Assembly (NCBI GenBank): GCA_964344295.1
Contig: CAYFMR010000002.1
Span: 62,001 to 126,000 of the forward strand
Source: JAAYFJ01 sp964344295
Lineage (GTDB): Bacteria > Bacillota > Clostridia > Tissierellales > Peptoniphilaceae
DNA length: 64,000 bases
Reading direction: 5' to 3'
Positions 1 to 8,859 of the stretch are shown one piece after another. The notes under the pieces were generated by a model. The model had not been told where the DNA came from, made no database searches, and saw only the letters and a list, made by a program, of their open reading frames with translations. Position numbers and translations under genes: made by a program. Position 1 is the first letter of the stretch; each line of letters opens with the position of its first letter.

Positions 1-395
1 CCGCAGGCAATTTTATCCATATACATATCCGGTGCATGAAGCATGCAACCACGCGGAGCCACCGCTACGACGGAAATAGCATTGGGTAGCCCTTTGGCAA
101 TGGATGTCGTCCCGTCTAAGGGGTCAACGGCAATATCTACCAACGGAACACCCTCCTCTTCCCGATTGCCAATTTTTTCACCGATATAGAGCATGGGAGC
201 TTCATCCATCTCCCCTTCCCCAATGACGACGATGCCGTCAATATCCACGGTGTCAAACATACGGCGCATAGCATCAACAGCAGCACCGTCTGCTCCATTT
301 TTATCTCCGCGTCCTAAGTATTTGCCACTGGCCAATGCCGCAGCTTCTGTCACACGGCCTAAGTTGACCGGTAAATTTCGATCCATGATTTCCAT
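1..395 (-). CDS. glpX: Class II fructose-1,6-bisphosphatase GlpX (C-terminal part outside window)
   Basis: Hydrolyses fructose-1,6-bisphosphate to fructose-6-phosphate in gluconeogenesis, in the cytoplasm. About 131 N-terminal codons are visible and the reading frame is open to the left edge. The translation starts [20 protein letters not shown] and contains [15 protein letters not shown] and VDPLDGTTS, the metal-binding acidic motifs of the GlpX/inositol-phosphatase fold. The ATG lies 4 bases after the transaldolase stop, with GAAAGGTAGG as ribosome site inside the upstream gene, so the two are translationally close. The order fba-tal-glpX is common in Bacillota. The gene is partial only because the window ends. 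Confidence 0.95.
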   Translation of the reverse strand, partial: MEIMDRNLPVNLGRVTEAAALASGKYLGRGDKNGADGAAVDAMRRMFDTVDIDGIVVIGEGEMDEAPMLYIGEKIGNREEEGVPLVDIAVDPLDGTTSIAKGLPNAISVVAVAPRGCMLHAPDMYMDKIAC

Positions 396-399
396 TTGC

Positions 400-1053
400 C
401 TACCTTTCCCCTCGTTTTACAGATTCCCAATCACGTAAAAAACGTTCGATTCCCGCATCAGTTAACGGATGCTTTAACATCTGTAAAAACACCTGATAGG
501 GAATGGTTCCCACATGAGCTCCGGCTTTCGCCACTTCCACCACGTGCATAGGGTGGCGAAGAGACGCTGCAATGATTTCCGTTTGTATGTGGTGTGTTAC
601 AAAGATTGCGACGATTTCTTTGATTAAGTTGATTCCATGAGAGCTGATGTCATCCAGACGACCCACAAAGGGACTGACGTAGGAAGCTCCCGCTCTTGCG
701 GCCAAGAGAGCCTGTGATGGCGTGAAGACTAGCGTGACATTCGTCTTAATTCCCAGGGATTTTAATTCGTTTGTCGCATAAAGACCATCGGCGGTCATGG
801 GTACCTTAATGATCACATTTTCATGGATTTGGGCTAAGGCCGTGGCCTCCGCCACCATGTCCGGGCCTTTCGTCGACACTACTTCAGCACTGATGGGACC
901 ATCGACAATGGAAGCGATTTCTCGAATCACTTCAGCAAAATCACGCCCCTCTTTTGCTACTAAACTGGGGTTCGTCGTGACCCCGTCCAGTACACCCCAA
1001 GCATGAATGGCTCTGATCTCGTCTACATTGGCCGTGTCAATAAATAATTTCAT
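400..1053 (-). CDS. Transaldolase / fructose-6-phosphate aldolase family
   Basis: A 217-residue short transaldolase of the TalC/FSA family, a class I Schiff-base aldolase of the pentose phosphate pathway. It begins [13 protein letters not shown], carries the TTNPSL motif near residue 27 and the Schiff-base lysine K83 in VIIKVPMT. It is full length for the short subfamily. It lies 9 bases after fba and just before glpX, in a gluconeogenic/pentose-phosphate operon. Sequence alone does not separate true transaldolase from fructose-6-phosphate aldolase; the operon context and taxonomic habit favour transaldolase. Confidence 0.95.
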   Translation of the reverse strand: MKLFIDTANVDEIRAIHAWGVLDGVTTNPSLVAKEGRDFAEVIREIASIVDGPISAEVVSTKGPDMVAEATALAQIHENVIIKVPMTADGLYATNELKSLGIKTNVTLVFTPSQALLAARAGASYVSPFVGRLDDISSHGINLIKEIVAIFVTHHIQTEIIAASLRHPMHVVEVAKAGAHVGTIPYQVFLQMLKHPLTDAGIERFLRDWESVKRGER

Positions 1054-1062
1054 GGCAAGTTC

Positions 1063-1920
1063 CTATAAAAAGGCCTTGTGGGCAGATCCGAAAACTTGGA
1101 TTTTTTCCTTCACAACTTCCTTCATGGCTTCTCTAGCCGGTCCCAAGATCTTGCGCGGGTCAATTTCGTCTGGTTTTGTCGCCACGACTTCTTTCACCGC
1201 TTTAGCAAAGCTGGCTCGGATGTCCGTATCTATGTTAATTTTGCAAATGCCACATTTCACAGCTTCTTCCAAAGCTTCGTAGGGTACACCGCTGGAACCG
1301 TGAAGGACTAATGGCACACTCACTTTTTCACGAATCGCTCTGATACGATCAAAGTCAATTTTAGGTTCGCCCTTATACACACCATGTGCAGTACCCACTG
1401 CGATGGCCAACGAATCCACTCCAGTCTGCTCCACAAAGTATTGCGCTTCATCCGGGTCAGTAAACGTCGCTTCCCTATCTGAGACCGTAATGTGGTCTTC
1501 AGTGCCGCCGATTTTTCCCAGTTCCGCTTCCACGGACACATCTACAGCATGGGCAATCTCTACCACGCGTTGACTAAAGGCGATGTTTTCTTCCAACGCA
1601 AATCGTGAGCCGTCAATCATGACAGATGAAAAACCATGGCGAATGCACTTGATCACTTCTGGAAAATCTGTCCCGTGGTCTAGATGAAGTGCCACCGGTA
1701 CAGACGCTTCTTTCGCTGCCAGAAGGCCTAGTGCGGCGATGTAAGACACCCCGGCATATTTCATACCACCTTGGCTGGCCTGTAAAATCACCGGCGCTTG
1801 CAATTCCTCGGCCGCCTGAATAATTGCCTGCACAATTTCCATGTTGTTCACGTTAAATGCACCGACAGCATAATGGTGTTTTTGAGCATGATCCAGTAAC
1901 GCTTTCCCAGATACGAGCAT
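1063..1920 (-). CDS. fba: Class II fructose-bisphosphate aldolase
   Basis: Zinc-dependent aldolase that interconverts fructose-1,6-bisphosphate with glyceraldehyde-3-phosphate and dihydroxyacetone phosphate. It has 285 residues, normal for the family. Expected residues are present: catalytic D81 and zinc ligand H82 in ALHLDHGTD, E133 in VEAELG, H179 in GTAHG and H207 in VLHGSSG. The ATG follows a good AGGAGG-like site (complement of cctcctta... at 1924-1931). It lies 18 bases downstream of ispF, in the same direction, and is probably cotranscribed with it. Confidence 0.97.
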   Translation of the reverse strand: MLVSGKALLDHAQKHHYAVGAFNVNNMEIVQAIIQAAEELQAPVILQASQGGMKYAGVSYIAALGLLAAKEASVPVALHLDHGTDFPEVIKCIRHGFSSVMIDGSRFALEENIAFSQRVVEIAHAVDVSVEAELGKIGGTEDHITVSDREATFTDPDEAQYFVEQTGVDSLAIAVGTAHGVYKGEPKIDFDRIRAIREKVSVPLVLHGSSGVPYEALEEAVKCGICKINIDTDIRASFAKAVKEVVATKPDEIDPRKILGPAREAMKEVVKEKIQVFGSAHKAFL

Positions 1921-1938
1921 AATGACCTCCTTAGTATC

Positions 1939-2415
1939 TCAATCTTTCACTAGAAGGGCAACAGCTTGAGCTGCGATCCCCTCTTTTCTTCCTACAAAGC
2001 CTAGCCCCTCTGTCGTAGTGGCTTTAATACTGAGCTGTTCTTTATGAATCTTCAATATTGGCGCCAGTTTTTCTTTCATCGCTTCCCGGTAAGGGGCCAT
2101 TTTAGGCTCTTCAGCCATCACTACAGCGTCTACATTGCCTACGTGATAACCCGCCTTTTCTACCACAGTCATGACTCGCTTTAATAATTCACAGCTATCA
2201 ATATCCCGATACGCCATGTCCGTGTCCGGAAACAATTGGCCAATGTCTCCCAGGCAAGCTGCTCCCAACAGGGCGTCCATCATCGCATGAACCAGCACAT
2301 CGGCGTCACTATGGCCTAATAAGCCTTTTTCGTAATCTAGGGTCACGCCTCCAATCACGCATTTTCGCCCTTCCACCAAGCGGTGAACATCATAGCCTAT
2401 GCCGATGCGCATCAT
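1939..2415 (-). CDS. ispF: 2-C-methyl-D-erythritol 2,4-cyclodiphosphate synthase
   Basis: Fifth enzyme of the MEP isoprenoid pathway, cyclising the CDP-ME 2-phosphate intermediate. It has 158 residues with the metal ligands in GIGYDVHRL (D9, H11) and the LLGHSDADVLVHA motif that supplies the third histidine. It ends with the typical GLGFVGRKEGIAAQAVALL region. Its start overlaps the ispD stop by 4 bases (ATGA-type coupling), so the two MEP enzymes are translated together. M1 and M2 are adjacent ATG codons, so the exact start is ambiguous by one codon. Confidence 0.97.
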   Translation of the reverse strand: MMRIGIGYDVHRLVEGRKCVIGGVTLDYEKGLLGHSDADVLVHAMMDALLGAACLGDIGQLFPDTDMAYRDIDSCELLKRVMTVVEKAGYHVGNVDAVVMAEEPKMAPYREAMKEKLAPILKIHKEQLSIKATTTEGLGFVGRKEGIAAQAVALLVKD

Positions 2416-3140
2416 CCCAAACCCACACCTTCACACATTTGCAACGGGTTCTGACACAGCATCTCGGCAACGACTAAATCCTCTGGCGTCGTGATTTTAA
2501 TGTTATCGTATTGGCCCATAATCACCGATACGGGATAACCTGCCATCTCCACTAAAAAGGCATCATCCGTGCCATAATAATTTTCTTCCTTGGCTTTGCG
2601 ATAGGCATGGCGCAAATGGGCGGCATGAAACACCTGAGGCGTCTGCGCCTTCCAAAGAGCCGCCCGCTTCGGTGTATGGTGCACCGTGTGGTCAGGATTC
2701 ACCACCTTGATGGTGTCTTTTTCCGGCACCGCCACAATCAAATCTCCTTTGCTAAACAGTTCTTTGATGGCCCTTTCAATGGTCTCCACTTTGATAAACG
2801 GCCTAGCTCCATCGTGGGTCAGAATGACCGATGCTTGGGGGCTTACACGCCTAAGTCCATGCAAAATGGAGTCCTGTCGTTCTTTACCACCAGTCACTAC
2901 TTTGGAGACTTTTTTGATACCGTAGCGCGCGATAATCTCTCTCTTGACGTAAGCCACTTCACTTTCTTTGGCCACCACGATGATTTCGTCGACAGAAGGT
3001 GCCGCGTCAAATTTTTCTAAGGTATGTGCCAAAATCGGCTTTTGATCTATCATTAAAAATTGTTTGTTGATCTTTGATCCCATGCGGTTGCTCATGCCGG
3101 CAGCCGCCACGATAGCTGAAACAAAGTGATCTTTCTCCAT
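2412..3140 (-). CDS. ispD: 2-C-methyl-D-erythritol 4-phosphate cytidylyltransferase
   Basis: Transfers CMP from CTP to 2-C-methyl-D-erythritol 4-phosphate in the MEP pathway. The 242-residue protein has the N-terminal nucleotide-binding signature VAAAGMSNRMGS (about residues 11-22), the THDGARPF motif and the C-terminal DNIKITTPEDL motif. Its first codon follows AGGTGAAAGT. It is the first gene of the ispD-ispF-fba-tal-glpX run and has a TATAAT extended -10 just upstream. In many Bacilli ispD follows yacL; here yacL is 21 kb away, so the usual cluster is split. Confidence 0.97.
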   Translation of the reverse strand: MEKDHFVSAIVAAAGMSNRMGSKINKQFLMIDQKPILAHTLEKFDAAPSVDEIIVVAKESEVAYVKREIIARYGIKKVSKVVTGGKERQDSILHGLRRVSPQASVILTHDGARPFIKVETIERAIKELFSKGDLIVAVPEKDTIKVVNPDHTVHHTPKRAALWKAQTPQVFHAAHLRHAYRKAKEENYYGTDDAFLVEMAGYPVSVIMGQYDNIKITTPEDLVVAEMLCQNPLQMCEGVGLG

Positions 3141-3158
3141 ACTTTCACCTCGCCTGTC

Positions 3159-3164
3159 ATTATA
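3159..3164 (-). promoter_or_regulatory. Extended -10 promoter for ispD operon
   Basis: On the minus strand the sequence reads TGATATAAT, a perfect -10 hexamer with an upstream TG (extended -10), 18 bases before the ispD start. No good -35 is seen at 17-base spacing, as is usual for extended -10 promoters. It sits in the 96-base gap after rluD. Confidence 0.55.
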
Positions 3165-3236
3165 TCATAAGTCGCTTTCCCATAAAAGGCGATTCCCTTT
3201 GATCAAACTCGATGCCAACAAGTACTAGTCAAGGTC

Positions 3237-4133
3237 TTACTGCTGACACCGCCCCTTCCAAAACCGTTCCATATGTGGCGGAATCGGTGCTTTAAAGACC
3301 AAGGTTTCATGAGTTCTAGGGTGGGCCAAGCGCAATGACGTCGCTGCCAAAAGTAGTTCTTTAGCCGCAGGCTTTCGCGGCCCATATAAGGGATCCCCCA
3401 CTATAGGGTAACCGTGGTAGGCCAGGTGCACACGAATCTGATGCGTCCTGCCCGTCACAATAGCCACCTGAACATGAGTAAAATTCTCTGCCCATTCCAA
3501 CGGTTTGACATCGGTGATGGCTTCTCGACCTCGAGCCACCACAGCCCGTTTCATACGATGCACCGGATGGCGACCTAAAGGATCCGTGATATGCAATGGC
3601 TCGGCCAAACGATGATGAACGATTGCTTCGTAGCCCTTCTCGACGCTCCGATTAGCAAAGTCACGTTGCAAATTGGTGTAAGCTAGGTCTGTCTTGGCAA
3701 TAACCATCAGCCCTGACGTCTCTTTGTCCAAGCGGTGCACAATCCCCGGTCTCTCTTCACCCCCTAAAGTGGAAAGGTGAGAAAATCGCTGCAACAGACC
3801 ATGGGCTAGCGTGATCTCCTCCGGCCGATGTCCTGGATGCACGGTTAGGCCAGCAGGTTTGACAATCACAGCCAGGTCTTCATCCTCATAGATCACGGGA
3901 ATCTCCAGGGCCACTGGATACGGTAAGCGACACACATCTTCCTTCTCTTCCCACTCGACCAGATCACCTGCTGCCACTTTTTCGCTTCCCTTGGCCACGT
4001 TATCATTTAAACGCACCAGCCCCTGATCCAAGTGCCGCTTCCATGCCGCTCTGGTGAATTCCGGATGTAATGCCGCCAAAGCCTGATCCAGCCGCTTGCC
4101 TTGCCACGGTAAAGTGATTTCCAGCTTATTCAC
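3237..4133 (-). CDS. 23S rRNA pseudouridine synthase, RluD family
   Basis: RNA pseudouridine synthase of 298 residues. An S4 RNA-binding domain covers about residues 1-60 (RLDQALA...). The catalytic domain carries the signature GIVHRLDKETSGL with the catalytic aspartate D136, and VTGRTHQIRVHLA further on. In the lspA-rluD arrangement this is the YlyB/RluD subfamily. It overlaps lspA by 8 bases. The target is probably helix 69 or a related site of 23S rRNA, but the exact position cannot be told from sequence. Confidence 0.95.
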   Translation of the reverse strand: MNKLEITLPWQGKRLDQALAALHPEFTRAAWKRHLDQGLVRLNDNVAKGSEKVAAGDLVEWEEKEDVCRLPYPVALEIPVIYEDEDLAVIVKPAGLTVHPGHRPEEITLAHGLLQRFSHLSTLGGEERPGIVHRLDKETSGLMVIAKTDLAYTNLQRDFANRSVEKGYEAIVHHRLAEPLHITDPLGRHPVHRMKRAVVARGREAITDVKPLEWAENFTHVQVAIVTGRTHQIRVHLAYHGYPIVGDPLYGPRKPAAKELLLAATSLRLAHPRTHETLVFKAPIPPHMERFWKGRCQQ

Positions 4134-4590
4134 AATGTTTCTCCTGATTTCTTAAAACACTGATTAACATCAGAGCCACTCCTACACAAATAGCAATGTC
4201 CGCCACATTAAATACGGGAAAATCATATTTTCCAAATAAGCGAAAAGATAAAAAATCCACCACATAGTCTAGCCGTATCCGATCGGCGGCATTACCTAAA
4301 GCACCTCCGGCAATGAGGGCCAAGGCCGCTTTTTCCACGGCTTTCCAGCGATCTTTTTCCTTGATCAGCAAATATATGATGCCACACACGGCCACGGCTG
4401 TGATCAGCAAAAACAACCATTTTTGGTGTTGCAAAACACCGAAGGCAGCCCCACGATTATGCACCATGGTCAACTTGAAAAACCCATCCACGATGACGCG
4501 CGGATCTTCTATGGTCAAATAGTCGACCATGAAAGCCTTCGACCATTGGTCTAAACCCAAGACAGCCAATATCAGGATCACGTATAGCAT
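4126..4590 (-). CDS. lspA: Lipoprotein signal peptidase (signal peptidase II)
   Basis: Integral-membrane aspartyl protease that removes the signal peptide of prolipoproteins. It has 154 residues and four predicted membrane segments. The family motifs NRGAAFGVL, GNAADR and VFNVADIAI are all present, with the catalytic pair D103 and D131. It begins directly after the ylmH stop and overlaps rluD by 8 bases. At least four candidate substrates are encoded in this window (lipoproteins near 13.5, 31.4 and 54.8 kb, and others possible). Confidence 0.97.
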   Translation of the reverse strand: MLYVILILAVLGLDQWSKAFMVDYLTIEDPRVIVDGFFKLTMVHNRGAAFGVLQHQKWLFLLITAVAVCGIIYLLIKEKDRWKAVEKAALALIAGGALGNAADRIRLDYVVDFLSFRLFGKYDFPVFNVADIAICVGVALMLISVLRNQEKHCE

Positions 4591-5331
4591 TTAGCCCTCC
4601 TTATGTGCATACACAAATACACGTACAAACTGTCTTTTTTTCTTACTCTCTCCCAGGAGTTGTAAAATCTTTGCCCGTCCTTTTTTCTTCACGGAGAGCA
4701 AGTCACCTTCTTCCACAAAAGACGAGGGCTTTTGCTCCACCACGTGATTGATCTTCACCTGTCCTCGCTCAATGGCCTGTTTTGCCTCTTCACGGCGCAA
4801 ACCGTAAATTTCGGAAACTAGGTTATCCAGGCGTAGAGAGGCCACACTCACATCTTGCTCCCGACCTTCCTCAGCCGGTTTTGCGGGCCACAGTCGCTCA
4901 CACATTTCCACTTGGACAGGTGTGGAGCCCACCTGCTGCAACTGACGCAATACGACTTTCGCTGCCTGTTCTGTGGTAAAGATCAGTGCCTCGGTCCCAT
5001 AGATCCAGATGTCTCCCAGTTCTTCACGTCGGAGGTTCAGAGCCATAAGGGAGCCAAGGATATGAGGATGGTGTAGCGGCTTAGTAAACCCGTAAAGACG
5101 TAAAGCCACTCCTAAGGGTTCGCTATGATCCCATGTGGCAAGGCACAATCGTTTTCTCTCCGCATCCTCTTCCGGCCACTCATAGACTTCATAGCCTTCT
5201 TGTTTCGCCTTTGCCAACACATAACCTCTCTCTTTTTCGTCCAAAAACGCTGTCGTCGCGATTTGCTTAGTCCGCAACTGGTGACTCACTTGTTCCCAGT
5301 TTTTGGCCATCTTTTTCAACCACGCTTGCAT
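4591..5331 (-). CDS. ylmH: YlmH-family RNA-binding S4-domain protein
   Basis: A 246-residue protein of the YlmH family, found beside sepF in the dcw-adjacent cluster of Bacillota; the family is linked to ribosome quality control. The S4 domain is at the C-terminus (about 165-230: RLDNLVSEIYGLRREEA, then GDLLSVKKKGRAKI). The N-terminal part has the HPHILGSLMALNLRREELGDI region typical of YlmH. The ATG follows TAGGAGCAGACT. It lies beyond the sepF terminator, so it may be transcribed separately or by readthrough. Confidence 0.9.
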   Translation of the reverse strand: MQAWLKKMAKNWEQVSHQLRTKQIATTAFLDEKERGYVLAKAKQEGYEVYEWPEEDAERKRLCLATWDHSEPLGVALRLYGFTKPLHHPHILGSLMALNLRREELGDIWIYGTEALIFTTEQAAKVVLRQLQQVGSTPVQVEMCERLWPAKPAEEGREQDVSVASLRLDNLVSEIYGLRREEAKQAIERGQVKINHVVEQKPSSFVEEGDLLSVKKKGRAKILQLLGESKKKRQFVRVFVYAHKEG

Positions 5332-5359
5332 AGTCTGCTCCTAAAGTTTCAGGCACAAC

Positions 5360-5387
5360 AAACACACCTGTTCACACAGGTGTGTTT
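5360..5387 (-). terminator. Rho-independent terminator after sepF
   Basis: An 11-base perfect stem (AAACACACCTG / CAGGTGTGTTT) with a 6-base loop, followed on the minus strand by TTTGTTG. It lies between the sepF stop (5408) and the ylmH start (5331). Confidence 0.75.
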
Positions 5388-5407
5388 CATTGCGTTCTTA
5401 TGAATCA

Positions 5408-5857
5408 TTACCAGGGAAAAATACCTTGATTTTTCAACTCTTCTTTAATGCCGTCGATTTCCACATTGGGAGGTGCCAAGATAAAGATATCTTTGTTGAC
5501 CTTTTGCATTTTACCTCCTACAGCATAAAGGCCTCCGCTGACAAAATCAAAGATTTGACGTTTCACGCCCATCTCCAGCTGTTCAAAATTGAGCACGACG
5601 GCTTTATTGGCCTTTAAGTCGTCCACCATCTTCGGAGACTCCTCATAGTTTAAAGGCTCATGAATACAGATTTTCATGGTGTTACGTGCTGCAGGCAAAT
5701 TCACGACGTTGTCTCGTTTTTCCTTTCGACTGTGAAATAGCCCCGTTTCACGTTCCGGTTCTTCCTCGTAATATTCGTCTTCGTAACCTTGTTCGTCTAT
5801 ATCATCATAGTTTTCATCAAGGCCCATAAAGTTTTTAAAGCTATCAAAAATACCCAT
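5408..5857 (-). CDS. sepF: Cell division protein SepF
   Basis: SepF polymerises and bundles FtsZ filaments and tethers them to the membrane by an N-terminal amphipathic helix. The 149-residue form starts MGIFDSFKNFMGL, which is that helix, after AAGGGGGATAAG. An acidic linker (about 15-40, rich in E, D and Y) follows, then the globular domain beginning VVNLPAARNTMKICIHEP and including MVDDLKANKAVVLNFE. A longer upstream frame exists but overlaps yggS and lacks family similarity. The neighbours yggS, HlyD-like and ylmH are its usual ones. Confidence 0.95.
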   Translation of the reverse strand: MGIFDSFKNFMGLDENYDDIDEQGYEDEYYEEEPERETGLFHSRKEKRDNVVNLPAARNTMKICIHEPLNYEESPKMVDDLKANKAVVLNFEQLEMGVKRQIFDFVSGGLYAVGGKMQKVNKDIFILAPPNVEIDGIKEELKNQGIFPW

Positions 5858-5867
5858 CTTATCCCCC

Positions 5868-6548
5868 TTATCTGCTACCAAAGATGCCTGATCCCACACG
5901 AACCATGGTGGCGCCCTCTTCAATGGCGATCTCAAAGTCACCGGTCATGCCCATAGATAACTCTTCCATGCTCACATGGTCGTAGTGTCGATTCGCAATT
6001 TGTTCTTTCACTCTTACTGTATCTCGAAAGACTTGGCGAATAATCCGTTCATCATCCACCAAAGGTGCCATCGTCATTAGACCTTTGATATTAATATAAG
6101 GCATTTTTGCCATTTCTTCAACAAAAACCAGTACTTCTTTTTCAGAAAGTCCAGCTTTTGTTTCTTCGCCGCTGACATTCACCTGAATCAAACAATCTTG
6201 TACCTTCCCGATGGCTTCGGCACGACGGTTAATTTCTTGGGCCAGGCTCATGCGATCCAACGAATGGATGAGAGCCGTCTTTTCTATAATATGGCGTACT
6301 TTATTGGTCTGTAAGCGCCCGATCATATGGTAGGAGACTTCATCTTGAAATCGCTCCATGCGTTTTACCAGCTCTTGGGGGCGATTTTCAGCAATCACGA
6401 TCACACCAGCCGCAATGGCCTCTGCTACCCTGTCATCCGATACGGTTTTAGTCACAGCGACTAGTTGTACTGGATCGTGACGACCGGCCCGTTCTTTGGC
6501 CGCCTCTATTCTTTGATTGATTTCCTGTAAGGCCTTTTTTACTTCCAT
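5868..6548 (-). CDS. PLP homeostasis protein, YggS/YlmE family
   Basis: Pyridoxal-phosphate-binding TIM-barrel protein (PLPBP family) that keeps free PLP in balance; no enzymatic reaction is established for the family. The 226-residue sequence carries the PLP lysine K34 in LVAVTKTV, then AENRPQELVKR, HMIGRLQTNKV and, near the end, SMGMTGDFEIAIEEGATMVRVGSGIFG. It lies 10 bases before sepF and 9 after the HlyD-like gene, a conserved arrangement in Clostridia. This family member belongs to the group named YlmE in Bacillus. Confidence 0.95.
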   Translation of the reverse strand: MEVKKALQEINQRIEAAKERAGRHDPVQLVAVTKTVSDDRVAEAIAAGVIVIAENRPQELVKRMERFQDEVSYHMIGRLQTNKVRHIIEKTALIHSLDRMSLAQEINRRAEAIGKVQDCLIQVNVSGEETKAGLSEKEVLVFVEEMAKMPYINIKGLMTMAPLVDDERIIRQVFRDTVRVKEQIANRHYDHVSMEELSMGMTGDFEIAIEEGATMVRVGSGIFGSR

Positions 6549-6557
6549 AACTACACC

Positions 6558-7874
6558 TCAATCTAATATCTGTCCATCTTTGATCGCCGCTGGGTTGGTA
6601 AAGACCTCATCGAATATGGTCACGGTCTTTTGCGGCTCTTCTCCTTCTCCTCGGACGATGTATCCATTCGCATCGCCCACATAGACATACACCTTATCTT
6701 CCGTTTCACGTAAGATTTCCACGGGACGATATTTCACAATCCCGTTAATTTCTTTGACATATACACCGGTGCCGTCCTCAGTTTGCACCAACACGGATGC
6801 CGGCATCTCGTAAGCGCGCATGCGTTGGTAAATCAATGCCGTATCCGGAAAGCGATGGCGATACAAGGCTTCAATTCCTTCGTCTAATCCGACTAAAGCA
6901 AACCCTCGCGTTCCGTCTTCCTTAAACATCTCTAATTTACCATGGACGACTTTACCATCCACTGAAAAGGTCAGACGTTGCTGCGGTTCAAAGGTTTTCC
7001 AAAGTTCCACATCATCAATGGCTAAAGCCAAGTACCACTTGAAATTATCGATGAGCTTAAAGATTTTCTCGCCCTCGGCGACTTCCTGTCCCACCGGTTT
7101 AATCTCAGTCGGTATGACGTTTATCAAATACTGGTAGTCATAGTTTTCAAAATCCCTAGCCGGCAAGACGTCTTCATAGCCATCCAACTCATACGTGACA
7201 ATGCCACCTTGCGGTGCAAAGTAACGCTTGTTAGAAGCGCCCACATCCATTTCCAACTCGGCCTTGAGTCGCTCCAGTTCCTCCAAAGACTGATCCATCA
7301 AGTTGCCCAATTCACTAATATCCAAGCTACGCCTGGTCATCAAATCTAAATTGGTCATACTCAATGATACATCGTAAAATCGCCCCTCAGATAAAGCCAA
7401 CTGTATTCTCTCAATGAGCTGACGTTCCGTATTTGTTGCCTCGTGCTCGCCGGTCTCGGCGACTTGCTCCTCGGCAGCTTGCATTTTATAGTCAATGGCG
7501 GACTGCACTTTAAGCAGCTGTTCTTTGGCATCTGTTTTGTCCGTCATTAAATTGATATTGGCAATTTCCGTTCCGGCGGGAATACGCGCTCCTTCTGGTG
7601 CGTTTTTCGTCAATAATCCTGAGCCTTCCACCACCCCTACTGTTTCATACATGATGATGCCTGCCTTCACTGGCCTGCGATCCTCATAGACCAGCAGTTT
7701 CGGCACTGCCGTGGGCACGCGATGGCGCACGATTCGAAGGGTTACCGAGCGGATCACGAAAAAAATCACCAAAAGAAGGATCACCGCGGTGATGATCCGT
7801 TTCGTGGAAAATCTTTTTAATTTTTTTGGAACCACAACTTCTTTATTGTCCAAACCATAATCCCTCTGTTTCAT
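6558..7874 (-). CDS. HlyD-like membrane-anchored envelope protein
   Basis: A 438-residue protein with a basic N-terminus, one membrane segment (about residues 27-48, IITAVILLLVIFFVI) and a large external domain. That domain has HlyD/biotinyl-like lipoyl segments (about 85-110 and 215-245) around a helical region (about 125-210). Clostridia commonly keep such a gene beside yggS and sepF, so a role in division or envelope assembly is inferred; no partner transporter is nearby. It overlaps the gpsA 3' end by 32 bases and has only a weak ribosome site, suggesting coupling to gpsA translation. Confidence 0.75.
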   Translation of the reverse strand: MKQRDYGLDNKEVVVPKKLKRFSTKRIITAVILLLVIFFVIRSVTLRIVRHRVPTAVPKLLVYEDRRPVKAGIIMYETVGVVEGSGLLTKNAPEGARIPAGTEIANINLMTDKTDAKEQLLKVQSAIDYKMQAAEEQVAETGEHEATNTERQLIERIQLALSEGRFYDVSLSMTNLDLMTRRSLDISELGNLMDQSLEELERLKAELEMDVGASNKRYFAPQGGIVTYELDGYEDVLPARDFENYDYQYLINVIPTEIKPVGQEVAEGEKIFKLIDNFKWYLALAIDDVELWKTFEPQQRLTFSVDGKVVHGKLEMFKEDGTRGFALVGLDEGIEALYRHRFPDTALIYQRMRAYEMPASVLVQTEDGTGVYVKEINGIVKYRPVEILRETEDKVYVYVGDANGYIVRGEGEEPQKTVTIFDEVFTNPAAIKDGQILD

Positions 7875-8859
7875 CTTTGGGATCTCTTGTCATCAAGCGA
7901 TCCAGTATGTGTTCATTGCCCAATCCTTCATAGAGAATTTGGTGCAAAATAGTGGTAATAGGCATATCCACATGCAATTTTTGGTTCATTTGGTGCACGG
8001 ACCACGTCGTTTTGGCCCCTTCTACGACCATACCGACTTCTTTTACCGCTTCTTCCAAGGTCTTACCTTGTCCCAAAAGAATCCCTGCTCGCCGATTTCT
8101 CGAATGGGGAGATGTACAAGTCACTATGAGATCTCCAATGCCTGCCAAGCCGTAAAACGTTTGCGGTTTAGCTCCTAAGGCCACGCCAAAGCGAGCCATC
8201 TCCACAATGCCTCTTGTCATCAAAGCCGCTTTCGTGTTGTCCCCGTAACCAAAACCATCACAGATGCCAGCTCCTAAAGCGATAATATTTTTTAAAGCTC
8301 CACCCAATTCCACGCCGATGAGGTCCGGATTGGTGTAGACGCGAAAAGAAATCGTATTAAATAGCTGTTGCACGGCCAAAGCCGCCTCTTCATCATGAGA
8401 TGCCACAGTTACCGTCGTGGGCATATCCCGCGCGACTTCTTCCGCATGCGAAGGCCCTGACAAGCAGACAAAAGCGTAATCCGGCACAATGCTTTCAGCA
8501 ATTTCTGACGGTCTTTCCAAAGTTTCCGTTTCAATGCCTTTGGCCACGTTAATTAAGATGGCATCTTTTCTCAAGTCTGACTGCACTGTTTCCAACACGG
8601 TGCGAAAAGCTCCCGTAGGCACAGCAAAGACCACAAACCGACGACCGCTAACCGCCTCGTGCAAATCTGTGGTGTAGTGCAAATTGTCTGGCATAATCAC
8701 ACCTGGTAAGTATTGTATGTTTTCTCCCGTCGTTTCCAGGGTGTGCCATAAAGTCTCATTTCTCATGTACAACAGGGTGTCGTATCCTTGTAAAGCCAAC
8801 AGGCGAGCCAAAGCTGTGCCCCAGCTTCCACCGCCTAAGACGGCAACTTGTTCCTTCAT
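7843..8859 (-). CDS. gpsA: NAD(P)-dependent glycerol-3-phosphate dehydrogenase
   Basis: Reduces dihydroxyacetone phosphate to sn-glycerol-3-phosphate for phospholipid synthesis. The 338-residue protein has the Rossmann motif VLGGGSWGTALA at residues 8-19, NVAKGIE near 110, the GxxLKNIIALGAG segment with the catalytic lysine, and GIGDLIVTCTSPHSRN. Its start overlaps plsY by 4 bases, placing it in a der-plsY-gpsA operon in which it supplies the substrate of the acyltransferase PlsY. Confidence 0.97.
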   Translation of the reverse strand: MKEQVAVLGGGSWGTALARLLALQGYDTLLYMRNETLWHTLETTGENIQYLPGVIMPDNLHYTTDLHEAVSGRRFVVFAVPTGAFRTVLETVQSDLRKDAILINVAKGIETETLERPSEIAESIVPDYAFVCLSGPSHAEEVARDMPTTVTVASHDEEAALAVQQLFNTISFRVYTNPDLIGVELGGALKNIIALGAGICDGFGYGDNTKAALMTRGIVEMARFGVALGAKPQTFYGLAGIGDLIVTCTSPHSRNRRAGILLGQGKTLEEAVKEVGMVVEGAKTTWSVHQMNQKLHVDMPITTILHQILYEGLGNEHILDRLMTRDPKDETEGLWFGQ